Shown: positions 1-9,470 of the stretch, one piece after another
Layout of the letters: every line of letters begins with the position of its first letter
Numbering within the stretch: the stretch's first letter is position 1
Source: Zygnema circumcarinatum
Taxonomy: Eukaryota > Streptophyta > Zygnematophyceae > Zygnematales > Zygnemataceae
Assembly: GCA_037447605.1 (NCBI GenBank)
Contig: CM074811.1
Location: 848,598 to 888,878 of the forward strand
Direction: 5' to 3'
DNA length: 40,281 bases
Position numbers and translations under genes: made by a program
The notes under the pieces: model-generated
What the model saw: the letters and a program-made list of their open reading frames with translations, nothing else
What the model was told of the DNA's origin: nothing
Databases searched by the model: none

Positions 1-453
1 CGCGCTCCACCGCACTCCACCACGCCGCGCTCCTCCATGATGCTGGCGGCGCTCCACGACTCTTGGAGCTCGCCCCATCCAGCGCCGGAAAACTCACTCG
101 GGGCCCGCCATGGCCAGGGGAGGAGTGTCCGTACAGCTTACCCCTTCCCTCAATGCGTCGGCTTTCTAGAATTCCGTATCCACGCGCGCGCCTCTCCAGC
201 GCCACGTCCGAATGTCCACGTGTCGCATGCCTCTCGGGAAGACTGTACGGTCTTCCGCCAAAGCAATAAGCAACATGTGACAGCGCAGCCTATCGCTGTG
301 TGCCACGTGTCCAACCTAGACCCCTCCAGTTCAGAGTATCAGAACAGGACCTAGCGCCCTGTTCCCATTACAACTAGATCACCTAAGGACGACCGACACT
401 ACTGAGGATCGTACGGTGTACTTTCTAGGCTTATATCCCTATCGTACACTACA
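1..453 (-). repeat. 3' LTR (partial) of a Ty1/copia element
   Basis: Just after the pol remnant stop (minus strand) there is a purine-rich run, GAGAGGGGGAA, followed directly by TGTAGTGTACG at 453. This is the usual polypurine tract then LTR start (TG) arrangement of an LTR retrotransposon. The LTR would run leftward and may pass the window edge, since no clear CA end or target duplication is visible. It holds GATATAAGCC (TATA-like), two CACGTG boxes and a short perfect hairpin near 237-257 (GGAAGAC/GTCTTCC). The inner boundary is well supported; the outer one is not. Confidence 0.6.
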
Positions 454-468
454 TTCCCCCTCTCGATC

Positions 469-2160
469 CTAGTCGTGGAAAAGTCCTACGCCAAGGAGAA
501 TACTATTCCTCCAAACGGTCTCCCCATTCGTACCTTTTGTCATCATGTCCGCTGCCTGATCTTTCGTCCCCACAAATCCGACGGCCACAAGTCCATCTCG
601 AACCTGTTGTCGTACATAATGATACTGTAGTCGAATGTGCTTAGATCTTTTGTGGAAAACTGGATTCTGGACCAACGCAATTGATGATTGGTTGTTAGTA
701 AGAATCTTTACCGGGATTTGGGGTCGCTGGCACTCAGCGAAGAAGTTATGGAGCCTCCTTGCACGCGTGACAGGCAACGATGTACTCGGCCTCTGTACTA
801 GACAGCGCCACCGTCGCCTGCAAACTGGAACTCCAAGTAACCGCTCCTCCTGCATTGATGAAAGCATATCCCAATGTCGATTTTGATGTATCGATGTCGC
901 CACCCCAATCCGAATCGGTATAGCCGTACACTCGCGTCTCAACGCCACTGGTAAAATTAATGCCGAACTTCGTTGTTCCCTTCACATAACGGAAAATCCG
1001 TTTCACGGCTTCCCAATGGGCCGTACCTGGATTCTGCATGTACTTGGAAACTGTACTGACTGCTTTAGCCAGGTCTGGTCGAGTTCCAACCTGAAGGTAC
1101 ATCAAGCTCCCAATAGCTGACTTGTACGGAACTCGGTCCATCTGCTTCTTCTCTGCCTCCGTCTGAGGTGACATGTTATGGGAAAGATGTACGGATGGGT
1201 CCATGGGACTGGTAACCGGGTGACAGTCCTGCATGCTGAATTTGAGAAGCACGTCCTTTGCATACTTTTCGTGACAAAGAAACAAGTTGCCTTCATGCCC
1301 CTTCTTCAACTGAATACCCAGTAAGTACTCTGCCTCTCCCAAGTCACTCATCTGAAAGTTAGTTTTCAACAGCTCCTTGAGGTTCTAAATGCTCCTCAAA
1401 GAAGGACTAACGATGATAAGGTCGTCGACATAAATCCCTATATACATTACTTCTGCTCCTTCACCTTTTTTGTAAACTGAGGCGTCGGTTTCAAACCGAG
1501 TGAAGCCATTCTCTGTAAAAAGGGTGTCGATCTTGTCATACCAGATTCGGGGAGCCTGTTTCAGCCCATACAGACTTTTCACAAGCCTGCATACTAAGTG
1601 CTCTTGGCCCTCCTTCACAGTTCCTTCCGCCTGGTCCATGAAAATTTCCTCGTCCAAGCTACCATATAAGAATGCAGTCTTGATATCCAATTGGTGCACA
1701 TGCATGCTTTCAGCCGCTGCAATGGATATGAGGGATCTGAGGGAGCTGAATTTCACTACCGGGGCAAACGTTTTAGTGTAGTTGTAACGAACCTGCCTAC
1801 AGCAGGGTTCGAACTCAGGACCTCCCGGTATTCACCTAAGTGCTTTACCATTAAAAAGCAACCGCGGATGTAAGTACTCGGCCATACAACCCATGTATAG
1901 CGTTTCGCTACAGTAGTCTAGCTCATACTGCTGGCTAAATCCCTTTGCTACCAATCTCGCCTTATATCTATCAATGCTCCCATCTGATTTCCTCTTTACT
2001 TTAAATATCCATTTGCATCCCATCGCCTTCCTCCCCTTTGGCAGCTCCTCCAGCCACCAAGTCTGGTTTTCCTCAAGACTACCTAGCTCACTTTTAATGG
2101 CTACTTCCCATTTCTCAGCATCTACCCCCTCTAAAGCTTCTGAGAGGGTTTGAGATTGTC
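469..2160 (-). pseudogene. Ty1/copia pol remnant (reverse transcriptase and RNase H)
   Basis: Reading on the minus strand, the remnant starts inside the RT region near 2160 (no gag, protease or integrase seen) and gives typical copia motifs: GCKWIFKVKR near 2010, YKARLVAKGF, QLDIKTAFLYG near 1690, LYGLKQAPR near 1560 and the catalytic YVDDL at 1421-1432. RNase H follows, with YTDSDWGGD and LSSTEAEY, ending in KHIRLQYHYVR and a stop at 469-471. It is broken in at least three ways: the 130-bp insertion at 1783-1912, an in-frame TAG at 1385-1387, and a frameshift close to 748-758. The missing 5' two thirds of pol show that it is a truncated, non-autonomous copy. Confidence 0.9.
1783..1912 (-). 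mobile_element. 130-bp TG...CA element with tRNA-like core, inserted in the copia RT
   Basis: The insertion interrupts the RT frame and is flanked by a perfect 5-bp duplication, GTAGT, at 1778-1782 and 1913-1917; removing the element and one copy restores the RT frame. Ends are imperfect inverted repeats (TGTAACGAA against TTCGCTACA, 8 of 9), so it starts TG and ends CA, like an LTR. On the minus strand, about 1865-1806 looks tRNA-derived: a D-arm (GCTT, loop with TGGTA, AAGC), an anticodon-like arm with loop GTGAATA, and a B-box-like GTTCGAACC. T-stem and acceptor pairing are poor, so it is not a working tRNA. A perfect small hairpin (CCTGC-CTACA-GCAGG) lies at 1792-1806. It could be a solo LTR of a TRIM-type element, a MITE with 5-bp duplications, or an unusual SINE. 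Confidence 0.75.
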
Positions 2161-2448
2161 ACGGCTGAAATCTAACTCCTTCAGCCTGTGCGGAAACAGC
2201 ACCCAGCCTGCACGCAGCGCCTGAATCAAGAAAGGAGGGAGAGAAGAGAGGGAAGCCCTCGGCAGAGGTGCAACTGAATGCTGGTACGTTGGTTGGTTGG
2301 CGCCAGCCAACCTCGCCCCTATATGCTTCCCCCGTTGAACCTCCTACCAGCATGGAGGATTGGAAGCAGGCCTGTCCAGTGGCAGACTGCCACGTGTCCA
2401 TCCCTGACCTGAATGGGTCAGAGGAGTGCAACGTACGAACGCTCGCCG
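2161..2448. other. Non-coding stretch beside the copia remnant
   Basis: No gene is supported. The stretch joins the truncated end of the copia remnant to the GC palindrome. It holds GGTTGGTTGGCGCCAGCCAACC (a self-complementary run near 2288-2310) and a block around 2390-2437 that resembles part of the LTR at 300-345. It may be further LTR or other repeat sequence. Confidence 0.4.
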
Positions 2449-2492
2449 CGTTCCGCGGGCGCGCGCCGCGACGCGGCGCGCGGCGCGGAACG
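2449..2492. repeat. GC-rich near-palindrome
   Basis: CGTTCCGCG at the left end is matched by CGCGGAACG at the right end, and an inner block, GCGCGCCGCG, is matched by CGCGGCGCGC, with a small internal bulge. The pairing gives a stem of roughly 19 bp with almost no loop. The flanks are TA-rich on the right, with TTTATAAGG and then a T run at 2504-2511. No family was recognised. Confidence 0.7.
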
Positions 2493-2573
2493 TTTATAAG
2501 GACGTTTTTTTATTAGAATTTGAAAGCTATGAAAGAAGTGAGTTCGCCTTAATTATGAACAGGAACTCACACA

Positions 2574-2852
2574 GTGCCCTGCATTCCTACAGCTTCACGA
2601 TCCCCTCCTCCGCGTCCTCGGCCCCCTTTGAAAAGACCCCCTCCATGTAAGCCTCCTCCCAGCCGTCGACCCCCTCCTCTACGTCCCCCTCCACATAAAC
2701 CACCTCCTAGCAGTCGACCCCCTCCTCGAAGCCCCCCTCCACGTAAACCTCTTCCTAGCAGTCGACCTCCTCCTCAGCGTCCCCCTCCACGTAAGCCGCC
2801 TCCCAGCCGTCGACCCCCTCCTCGACGTCCCCCTCCGAGCCGTTCTCCTTGA
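2574..2852 (+). CDS. Proline-rich (extensin-like) reading frame with 48-bp tandem repeats, probably a fragment
   Basis: The frame has no ATG and opens in-frame at about 2574; a splice acceptor (CCTACAG) just inside it suggests a partial exon. It encodes about 92 residues of proline triplets separated by basic residues. Four units of 48 bp (16 residues) lie at 2652-2699, 2700-2747, 2748-2795 and 2796-2843; each reads roughly PPPSRRPPPxRPPPxK, and the frame stops at 2850-2852. The pattern resembles hydroxyproline-rich wall proteins of plants and green algae, but there is no signal peptide and no second domain in view. The opposite strand is also open, as expected of a repeat whose period is divisible by three, so real translation is uncertain. 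Confidence 0.3.
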   Translation: MPCIPTASRSPPPRPRPPLKRPPPCKPPPSRRPPPLRPPPHKPPPSSRPPPRSPPPRKPLPSSRPPPQRPPPRKPPPSRRPPPRRPPPSRSP

Positions 2853-3949
2853 GCCCCTCCTCCCGTTACCGATGCTGGTACTCTTCACCTTGTCCCTTGA
2901 CACCTCCTATGGCTTCTGCGTAGTGTTGTCTTACTTCTCATCATTTTGGAATGTTTGGATTCGACTCTGCACAATTGTTGGACTTGAAGATGCGTTGCAG
3001 TCAATACTTGATTTGTTATCATTAGGCTATCAGATGGGAAGCCAGCTTTTGCTTTACGAGAGATCCGTTATAATCCTCTTCACAAGACACTAAGAGTTAT
3101 CTTATTGCATCAAATTCCTAGAGAGGTCATTTGTTGCATTCAAATTACGGATGCTTTTCATGCTGTACTTCAAATCTCCGCCATTCGTTTCCCCCCTTTC
3201 CTTCAAGATTCACCTTTCTTCATCGGCCTGCTCCTGACGGTCTCCTCTGCATGCAGGCGTGCCTTGAAGCGGCGGATCGGGGCCTGCGCGACGACACAAC
3301 ACCGACCAACCGCGGCCGCAGCGAGTGCACGTAAGACATGCGACTTTTGTCGTATGCGAGAGCGGCCCATGGGGCGCGTGACGCCTCTCCTCCCTCCTTC
3401 GCACCTTCAGAGGAGGAGACGGCGGTCAAACTTAGTATGGCTCTACAATAGTGCGCGTATCTGCACATGCATGGCATGATGAGGGAGTGGACGCACCATG
3501 GTAATGCCAATGCACAGGGGATGCATAAGGACACGCTTGGGGGATGGATGGATGGTTCGTTGTCGGCTTTAGTTTCTAGTTAGCATTGCGGCGTCATGCA
3601 GACAGTCGATCGCGGCCTTTGGTTGGGCGGCAGATCATGATCGCGTTTCAAACATTGAGATATGTGATAAGTTGGAAATTGTGCTGAGGAATGTTATGAG
3701 CTGCATTTGGTCAGAAGTTGGAACATTTTCATCTTCGTTTTGGTGTCTGGCACTGTCTCAAAGGAGAATGGGACGGGTGGGATTAGGGCAAGGGCGCATC
3801 CGTCTCCCGGTCCGCCTTCCTTGATTCCTTCCTTCCTAAGTACATCCTTTGTGTCATTCGTAAATGTTACAAACTATGGTACAACATGCAAAAACTTTCA
3901 GGAAGTCCAGTTGACTTCCTTTACTTTCTTACTGCGACTCTAGCCTGGG
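2853..3949. other. Intergenic, no gene recognised
   Basis: No frame here looks like a conserved protein. Short open frames around 3105-3534 overlap on both strands and have no recognisable motif. The sequence is ordinary in composition until the purine repeat that begins near 3950. Confidence 0.5.
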
Positions 3950-4024
3950 AAAGAGAGAGGAGAGAGGGAGAGGGAGGGGGGGAGGGAGGAAGGGAGGGGG
4001 GAGAGAGAGAGAGAGGGAGAGAGA

Positions 4025-4084
<60 letters not shown>

Positions 4085-4086
4085 AG
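3950..4086. repeat. (GA)n microsatellite
   Basis: A purine-only run of GA dinucleotides with GGGA interruptions, starting after AGCCTGG and ending at GAAAAGAG. It lies about 135 bp beyond the stop codon of the glycosyltransferase, so on that gene's sense strand it is a CT tract. No gene lies between it and the stop codon. Confidence 0.9.
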
Positions 4087-4220
4087 AGTCTACCACTAAC
4101 CACTAACCACATCAGGCGTCATTTCTCGATCGAAGCTACATGTGAACAAATCATTGGTTGCCAAAGAATAGGAAAGCAAAAACGAATTCAAAGTTCTAAT
4201 CCTGAACCTTCTCACTTCCT

Positions 4221-7200
4221 TCAGTAGCTCGACTTGACGATTCCCTTCATTTTCGAGTACCAATCGTACCTACACATTCTCGTGTCCTCATCCCACCACC
4301 AAATGTATCTCCTTTTAAATCTTTTAATCTTTAAATCCTTCCCTTTAATCCAATTATTATGCAACGTAGCGCACCCCATACTCAAACACCGACTAATTCC
4401 GTAATTCCATAACCTAAAAACCCTTCCGTTCGGATGCAACTGCCGGCTCATAAAAACCACTCGCAACCCGTTCCATGCGCACTCCTCGTCCCCAACCAAA
4501 TTTTCCTGATTTTCGCCACATAGAACCTTGTAAAAACTGGGCTGCTCCGATTGCCCCTCCCTCTTCGCCGCGTGTTCAATTATAGCTTCAAAAGCTTTAA
4601 TCACTAAAGGCTCCGATCTCGCAAAATAAAAACCCGAATTGATGGTTCCAAATGGAGTAGGAAAACCCCTTCCATTAGCGGGAATTGAAGCATTGGGTTC
4701 ATCACATTGTACGGGAAATGTGTGCGGGCCCAACTCATACATTTCTTGAATGGGGTCTCGAAACCACGCGATGTCCACATCGGACCAAAAGACATTGTAC
4801 CCCAATTTCAGAATTTTGAGCACCGCGCGAGACTTCAATTTCGTCATACTCCGAAAACAATTCGACCCAAATATGCATTTCGCCTCCTTCACATTCTTCA
4901 AATCCCTCTTAGAAAGAAGTTGGACTTCCGGAAACGTTTCTAAGTAGACAGGTAGCCCCTGAGCTGCCGCAAATCTGTACAAATCTTCATCGAGAGCGGC
5001 AATAAGAGGGTCCCTTATATGAAGTCGTCGGAGAGTACAAACAAAATTCATTAACATATCGGCATATCCTCCCGAAACCGCTACAAGGATTACGATTTTT
5101 CTCTCATCCGCCATTACAGGGAGAAGCTGCTCTAAGGCAAACCCCCGGTCGGGCGAAGAAGCGAAGTTTACGGCTGCTGCAGTGAGTAAGGGTTTCGGAG
5201 CCACCATATTACATAACCAGTTTTTCCGCTCTTTTGAGGATTCTGACTCTGTAGGTAAAGTCCCATTTCTCTCTTCTGAGGGGTCCGTTGCATCTTCTGC
5301 TTCAAGAGAGGTGTTGTCAGGGATGCATGGACAGATGGCTTGCCTGAGGCAGACAGTTATGTTTTCTGCATGCCAACAAAATGGGGGAGGGAGGGAAGGG
5401 AGGGGAAGGAGAGGGAGGGGTGGGGGTGGGGGGGGGGGGAAAGGATTTTTTAGCATTATGGATATGTGGATTTGCACTTTATAAGGTAGATTTTGGGTTG
5501 TGTAGGTCGTGTAGTTGGTCCTACAGCATTAGCGACCAAGAGTTAACAGGATACAAAACTACGCCGCAATCATTAAGAAATCTGTCGTTTTTTTAAATTA
5601 ATTTGACGCAGTGTAGACGGAGGACAGAGTGAAGGCAGAAAGACTTGGAAATTGTCGGGGAAGATTGGCTACCCCAGGGGGGGGTGGGAAGAGAGAGAGA
5701 GAAAAAGAGAGGGAGAGAGAGAGTGAGAGAGTGAGGGAGAGAGAGGGAGGGAAGGACATGGCCTCCAAACCTTTTCCATTCTTGCAAGGGGTCGCCATCC
5801 ATGGCTTCCGAGAGGGGCACCTGCCCTCCAAGCTTTCCTTCTCATGTGCCTCCATTGCAAGCTGCCTCCCCCTCCTCCTCCTCGCCGCCTTCACCTGCCA
5901 AAGTTCCCTTCTCCCACTTAACACTAGCCCCTCCCTTCCCCCTCCCTCCCTCCCTCCCTCCAAAAGCCCCGACTTCCTCCTCCGCAGGGCAGCACATGTA
6001 ACCGCAGTTCCGCCATCCACAACAGCTCGCGCGCTCGAAACGAGCGTCGCATGTGCGAGCCAGCTGTCTAACCGGCCCCGTCCAACGCTAAACGGCGGCA
6101 TGGAACCGTTGTACAACAGCGAGCGGTCGTTGCTCCATAGATACGCCCCCGCCCCGCTGGCGGTCTGGAGCCTACCGTAGATCGCCACGTGGCGCCTGAG
6201 CAGGCGGTCCGCCAGCACGTGGTGATCAGAGGGCGGGCGGGCGGCCAGGACACGTGGCAGGTCCCCAAGGAGGAAGCGCGGCCACGTCAGCAGGAAGCCG
6301 TCTGGGTGGGTCTGGAAGGCCCGGTCAACGAGGGCCTTGAGGGCGGTCTCGTTGACCAGGAGGAGGTCGGCGTTGACCAGGAGGGCGAGCTGGGAGGGGG
6401 AGGCGAGGGCGCGCGCAACCACGGAGGGGAGGAGGGGGCGGCCCTCCAATGTGAAGTCCACCTGGGGGAGGGAGGGAGGGAGGGAGGGAGGGAGGGAGGG
6501 TTGAGATTGGAGGGAGGGAGGGAGGGAAGGAGGGAGGAGGGAGGAGGGAGGGAGGGAGGGAGGGAGGGAGGGAGGGAGGGCTGAGATTGGAGGGAGGAGG
6601 GAGGAGGGAAGGAGGGAGGAGGGAGGGAGGAGGGAGGGAGGGAGGGAGGAGGAGGGAGGGAGGGAGGGAGGGAGGGAGGGTTGAGATTGGAAGAAGGGAG
6701 GGGAGGAGGAGGAGGGAGGGAGGGAGGGAGGAGGGAGGAGGAGGGAGGGAGGGTTGAGATTGGAGGGGAGGGAGGGGTAAGATGGGGGGGGAGGGGGGAA
6801 CGGAGAGAGGGGGGAGTGAGAAGGGAGGAAGGGGGGGGGGAGGGGTGAGATGAGGGGAAGGGGGAGGGGAGAGAGTGGGGAGTGAGAGGGGAGGAAGGAG
6901 GAGAGGGAGGAGGGAGATGGGGGGGAAGGGAGAGGGCAGAGAGTGGGGAGTGAGACGTGAGGGAGGGAGGGAAGAGGGAGAGTGGAGGGGGGCATTGGGA
7001 GTGTGGAGGAAGGAGGGGTTGTGAGAGTGGGCGGTGGAAGGGGGAAGAGGAGAGAGGGGGGAGGGAAGAGTAGAAGGGAGGAATGGGGGAGTGAATGGGG
7101 AGGAGGGAGGAGGGAGGAGGGAGGGAGGGGTGAGATGGGGGGGAAGGGAAAGGGGAGAGAGGGGGGAGTGAGACGGGAGGGAGGGAGGGAAGAGGGAGAG

Positions 7201-8267
7201 TGGAGGGGGGGATTGGGAGTGTGGAGTAAGGAGGGGTTGTGAGGGTGGTCGGTGGAAACGAGGAGAGGGGGAAGGGTAGAGTACGAGGGAGGGGGGAGTG
7301 AGGAAGGGTGGAGGAGGTATGGGGGAGTGAATGAGGAGGAGGGAGGTGGAAGGGAGAAAGGGGAGCCTCTAACCACTTCCCTATCCTCTAACCCTTCACC
7401 CTTAGCCTCCTCATCCCTAATCTAATCCCCTAGCCCCCTGACCCCTAATCTAATCCCTTAGCCTCCTGACCTCTTATCTAATCCCTTAGCCATCTGAACC
7501 CTGAACCCCGCGCTGACCTGCATCTCCTGCTTGACGGTCCGTGGAAATTCCTGCGCGAGGCGGTGGAAGACGGAGCAGTTCCCGACGAGGTAGACGTGCG
7601 GGCGGGGATGCATGCGGATAAGGCTGCGGATGGAGCGGTGGGGGAGCTCGAGGGAGGGGTCGGAGAGGGAGGAGGAGGAGAGGGAGAGGGAGAGGAAGTG
7701 GTTGGGAGGGGGAGGGAGGATGAAGACGGAGAGAGTGTAGGTGATGGGATCTATGGCTGCTTCGGTTGAGAAACCCGCCTCCTCTCCGAGGCGCTCGAGG
7801 TCGGCCGCAAGGGGGGAGGAGGGGTCAGGAGGGAAGCCATGGCCAGAAGCTTCCGCAGCAGCAGCTTCAGCTTCTCTCCTTTTCCTTTTGTTGGTTGGTA
7901 GGGTTTTGGGGGTCTTGTGGGGTTCAAGCCTTTTCGGGAGCTGGAGAGGGTTCAAGCCGGAGGCAGACGATTTTTGGGTTTTGGAGGGTTCAGTGTCTTC
8001 TAGGGTTTCAAGGAGACCGATGGGTTCCAGGGGGTCTAGGGAGTCTAGGGGATCTGAGGAATCTATCGATTTCAGGGCCTTACCGTGAGGAGAACTTTTA
8101 CTGCTTTTTGATAATTTAGGGTTTAGGGTTCTGTCTGCATGGTGGTTGTTGCGGAGGCGGGCGGAGGCGAAATCCCCCGAAAGGATGGCGGCTGTGAGAG
8201 AGAAGAGGACAATGAGGCGGAGACAGAAGGAGGGAGAGGGGAGGGAGGGACGAAGGTACACGCCCAT
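4221..8267 (-). CDS. Two-part glycosyltransferase with C-terminal GT77-type (nucleotide-diphospho-sugar transferase) domain
   Basis: Proposed exons on the minus strand: 8267-7518, 6461-5771 and 5365-4221 (750+691+1145 nt, in phase, about 861 residues). The first junction, CAG|GTCAGC to CCCAG|GTGGAC, is clear. The second is less sure; an alternative donor, CAG|GTGAAG, ends exon 2 at 5895. Residues about 12-32 are hydrophobic (LRLIVLFSLTAAILSG), fitting a type II Golgi anchor. A basic, low-complexity linker follows, then an N-terminal domain (SVFILPPPPNHF, LLVNADLLLV, PPFSVGRGRLDSWL, VVDGGTAVT) that recalls a GT-A-like region fused to GT77-type domains in plants. The C-terminal domain carries SDVDIAWFRDP (DxD, near 4764-4787) and NSGFYFARS, the hallmarks of PF03407. 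GT77 enzymes add arabinose, xylose or galactose to wall glycans and glycoproteins; the sugar and acceptor here are unknown. Confidence 0.8.
5377..5755. repeat. Purine-rich simple repeats in intron 2 of the glycosyltransferase gene
   Basis: Two blocks, about 5383-5441 (GGGA and poly-G) and 5689-5755 (GA with GGGA), lie in the intron between exons 2 and 3. On the sense (minus) strand they are polypyrimidine. The first block sits just upstream of the exon 3 splice acceptor at 5366, with only about 20 bp between. Confidence 0.75.
6463..7375. repeat. (GGGA)n array filling intron 1 of the glycosyltransferase gene
   Basis: About 900 bp of GGGA, GGA and GGGGGA repeats. On the sense strand this is CCCT/CCT, and the array runs directly into the exon 2 acceptor (CCCCCAG at 6462), so it serves as, or extends, the polypyrimidine tract. 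Several blocks are separated by a recurring GTTGAGATTGGA or GCTGAGATTGGA spacer (near 6500, 6582, 6680, 6752), showing higher-order duplication. Long reading frames of Pro/Ser/Leu through it come from the repeat, not from a gene. Confidence 0.9.
7414..7497. repeat. Three copies of a 28-bp tandem repeat
   Basis: Units at about 7414-7441, 7442-7469 and 7470-7497, each with TCTAATCCC and a TAGCC...CTGA block. They sit at the 5' end of intron 1, next to the exon 1 donor at 7517. The CCCTAA-like content suggests origin from degenerate telomere-type sequence. Confidence 0.75.
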
Positions 8268-8284
8268 GGCGAGGGGGGGGGGGT

Positions 8285-8700
8285 TGTCAAGGATTAGGGT
8301 TTAAGGGTTGAGGTTTTAGGGTTGGAAGAGGGTTTGTGAGAGGGAATGTAAAGGGTGAGAACAGATTTGAGGGTTTTTGGGGTTTTGTAATTGTTGGAGA
8401 ATGTGAGGTTTTTGAAGTTTTCTGTGCATTTATGGATGTTGCTGATTGATTTGAGTTTTCAGGTTTTGAAGTTTGAGATTTGGGGCTTTCAAGATTTGAA
8501 ATTTTTGAGGTCCGGGGGTTTTCAGATTTTTCCCGTTAAAGAAGACTTAGGGTTCAGGGCTCCAAAAGGTCAACATTTCAAGAATATCGGGCCGTCAGGA
8601 CCTGGGCCGTCCGGTAGTACAATTTTTAGGTTGAGTTTAGGGTTCAGGAGAGGTTGGGGCTTTAATCACTTTAGGGCGTCAGACATTTCAAGTCGTTAGG
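8285..8700. promoter_or_regulatory. Telomere-like motifs upstream of the glycosyltransferase start
   Basis: Several TTAGGGTTT-like motifs stand within 450 bp upstream of the ATG (for example near 8295, 8317, 8549, 8639). On the gene's sense strand these read AAACCCTAA-like, which matches the telo-box found in many plant promoters. A role in transcription is inferred only; they may simply be degenerate telomere-type repeats, since similar motifs occur in exon 1 and in other introns of this window. Confidence 0.4.
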
Positions 8701-8774
8701 GTTTCAGGAAAAGGAAAGGGCTGAGTAAGTTTTAGGGTTTTTGGGGTGGCTACATAGAGGCGGCTGTCAGGGGG

Positions 8775-9112
8775 CTGGGACGGGGGGGGGGGAGGGCGAG
8801 GGTGGGAGAGGGTGGGAGAGGGAGAGGGAGAGGGAGAGAAAGAGAGTGAGGAGAGGGAGAGAGGAGCCGAAGAGAGCAGGAAATGGCGCCAGGGGGCGAC
8901 ACGTGGCGCGTTCTCCTGACGATTCCACGAGTGCGAAGCAGGCGAGGGAGGAGGCAGAGGGAGAGGAGAGAGAGGGAGGGACAGAGATATGGAGGGAGAG
9001 AGGAAGGGAGAGGGAGAGAGGGAGAGAAAGGAAGCGAGGGAGAGAGGGAGAGAGAGAGGAAGAGGGAGGAAGAGAGGGAGGAGGAGAGGGAGGGAGCGAG
9101 TGGGAGAGGGAC
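8775..9112. repeat. GA/GGGA-rich simple repeats
   Basis: Purine-rich imperfect repeats (GGGAGA, GAGAGG) in two blocks, split by about 100 bp of mixed sequence that carries GACACGTGGCG at 8898-8908. Arg/Glu-rich frames on the plus strand and Ser/Pro-rich ones on the minus strand are by-products of the repeat. No gene is supported. Confidence 0.8.
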
Positions 9113-9470
9113 AGCGGGAGCGAGCAGTCGCGACTCGCGAGTAGTTAGGACCGGGGAGTCACGGAAAGGGAACGGAAGCGCCAAAGCGGGGACAAAAGCG
9201 ACGCCTGATTGGCGGAGTGTGACACGTGGCGCTACATGAATGGTGGATTAGTAATTTTGACCACGTGGCGATTCCTAAATGGCTCTGCCGGGTTTCATCT
9301 GGAAGCGGCACAAGTCTCTCGGGAGATCCGTCCGTACGGCTTCTGTTGGGTTCAGGGGAATCGATCAGGTTTTCACTTTCCAGTTTTAAAACGTGATTTT
9401 CTGCGAAAGTTGGCGTCGAAATACCAAGCCGTACAGTCGGCTGAGTACCGTACGGGACTTCTTACAAAAA
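9113..9470. other. Intergenic, no gene recognised; two CACGTG boxes
   Basis: Mixed-composition sequence with CACGTG at 9223-9228 and 9262-9267 and a cluster of CGTAC-type words (9331-9455). No conserved protein frame was seen. Confidence 0.5.

Noticed and set aside
1806-1865. Functional tRNA gene (anticodon GAA-like)
   Set aside because: The D-arm and anticodon arm look right but the T-stem has mismatches and no acceptor stem pairs, so it is at best tRNA-derived.
5598-7376. 592-residue minus-strand frame rich in Pro/Ser
   Set aside because: Only 6461-5771 carries domain sequence. The rest is intron made of CCCT repeats that happen to stay open.
8741-9239. Arg/Glu-rich plus-strand proteins in the GA repeats
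   Set aside because: These are low-complexity by-products of purine repeats, with no domain and an equally open opposite strand.
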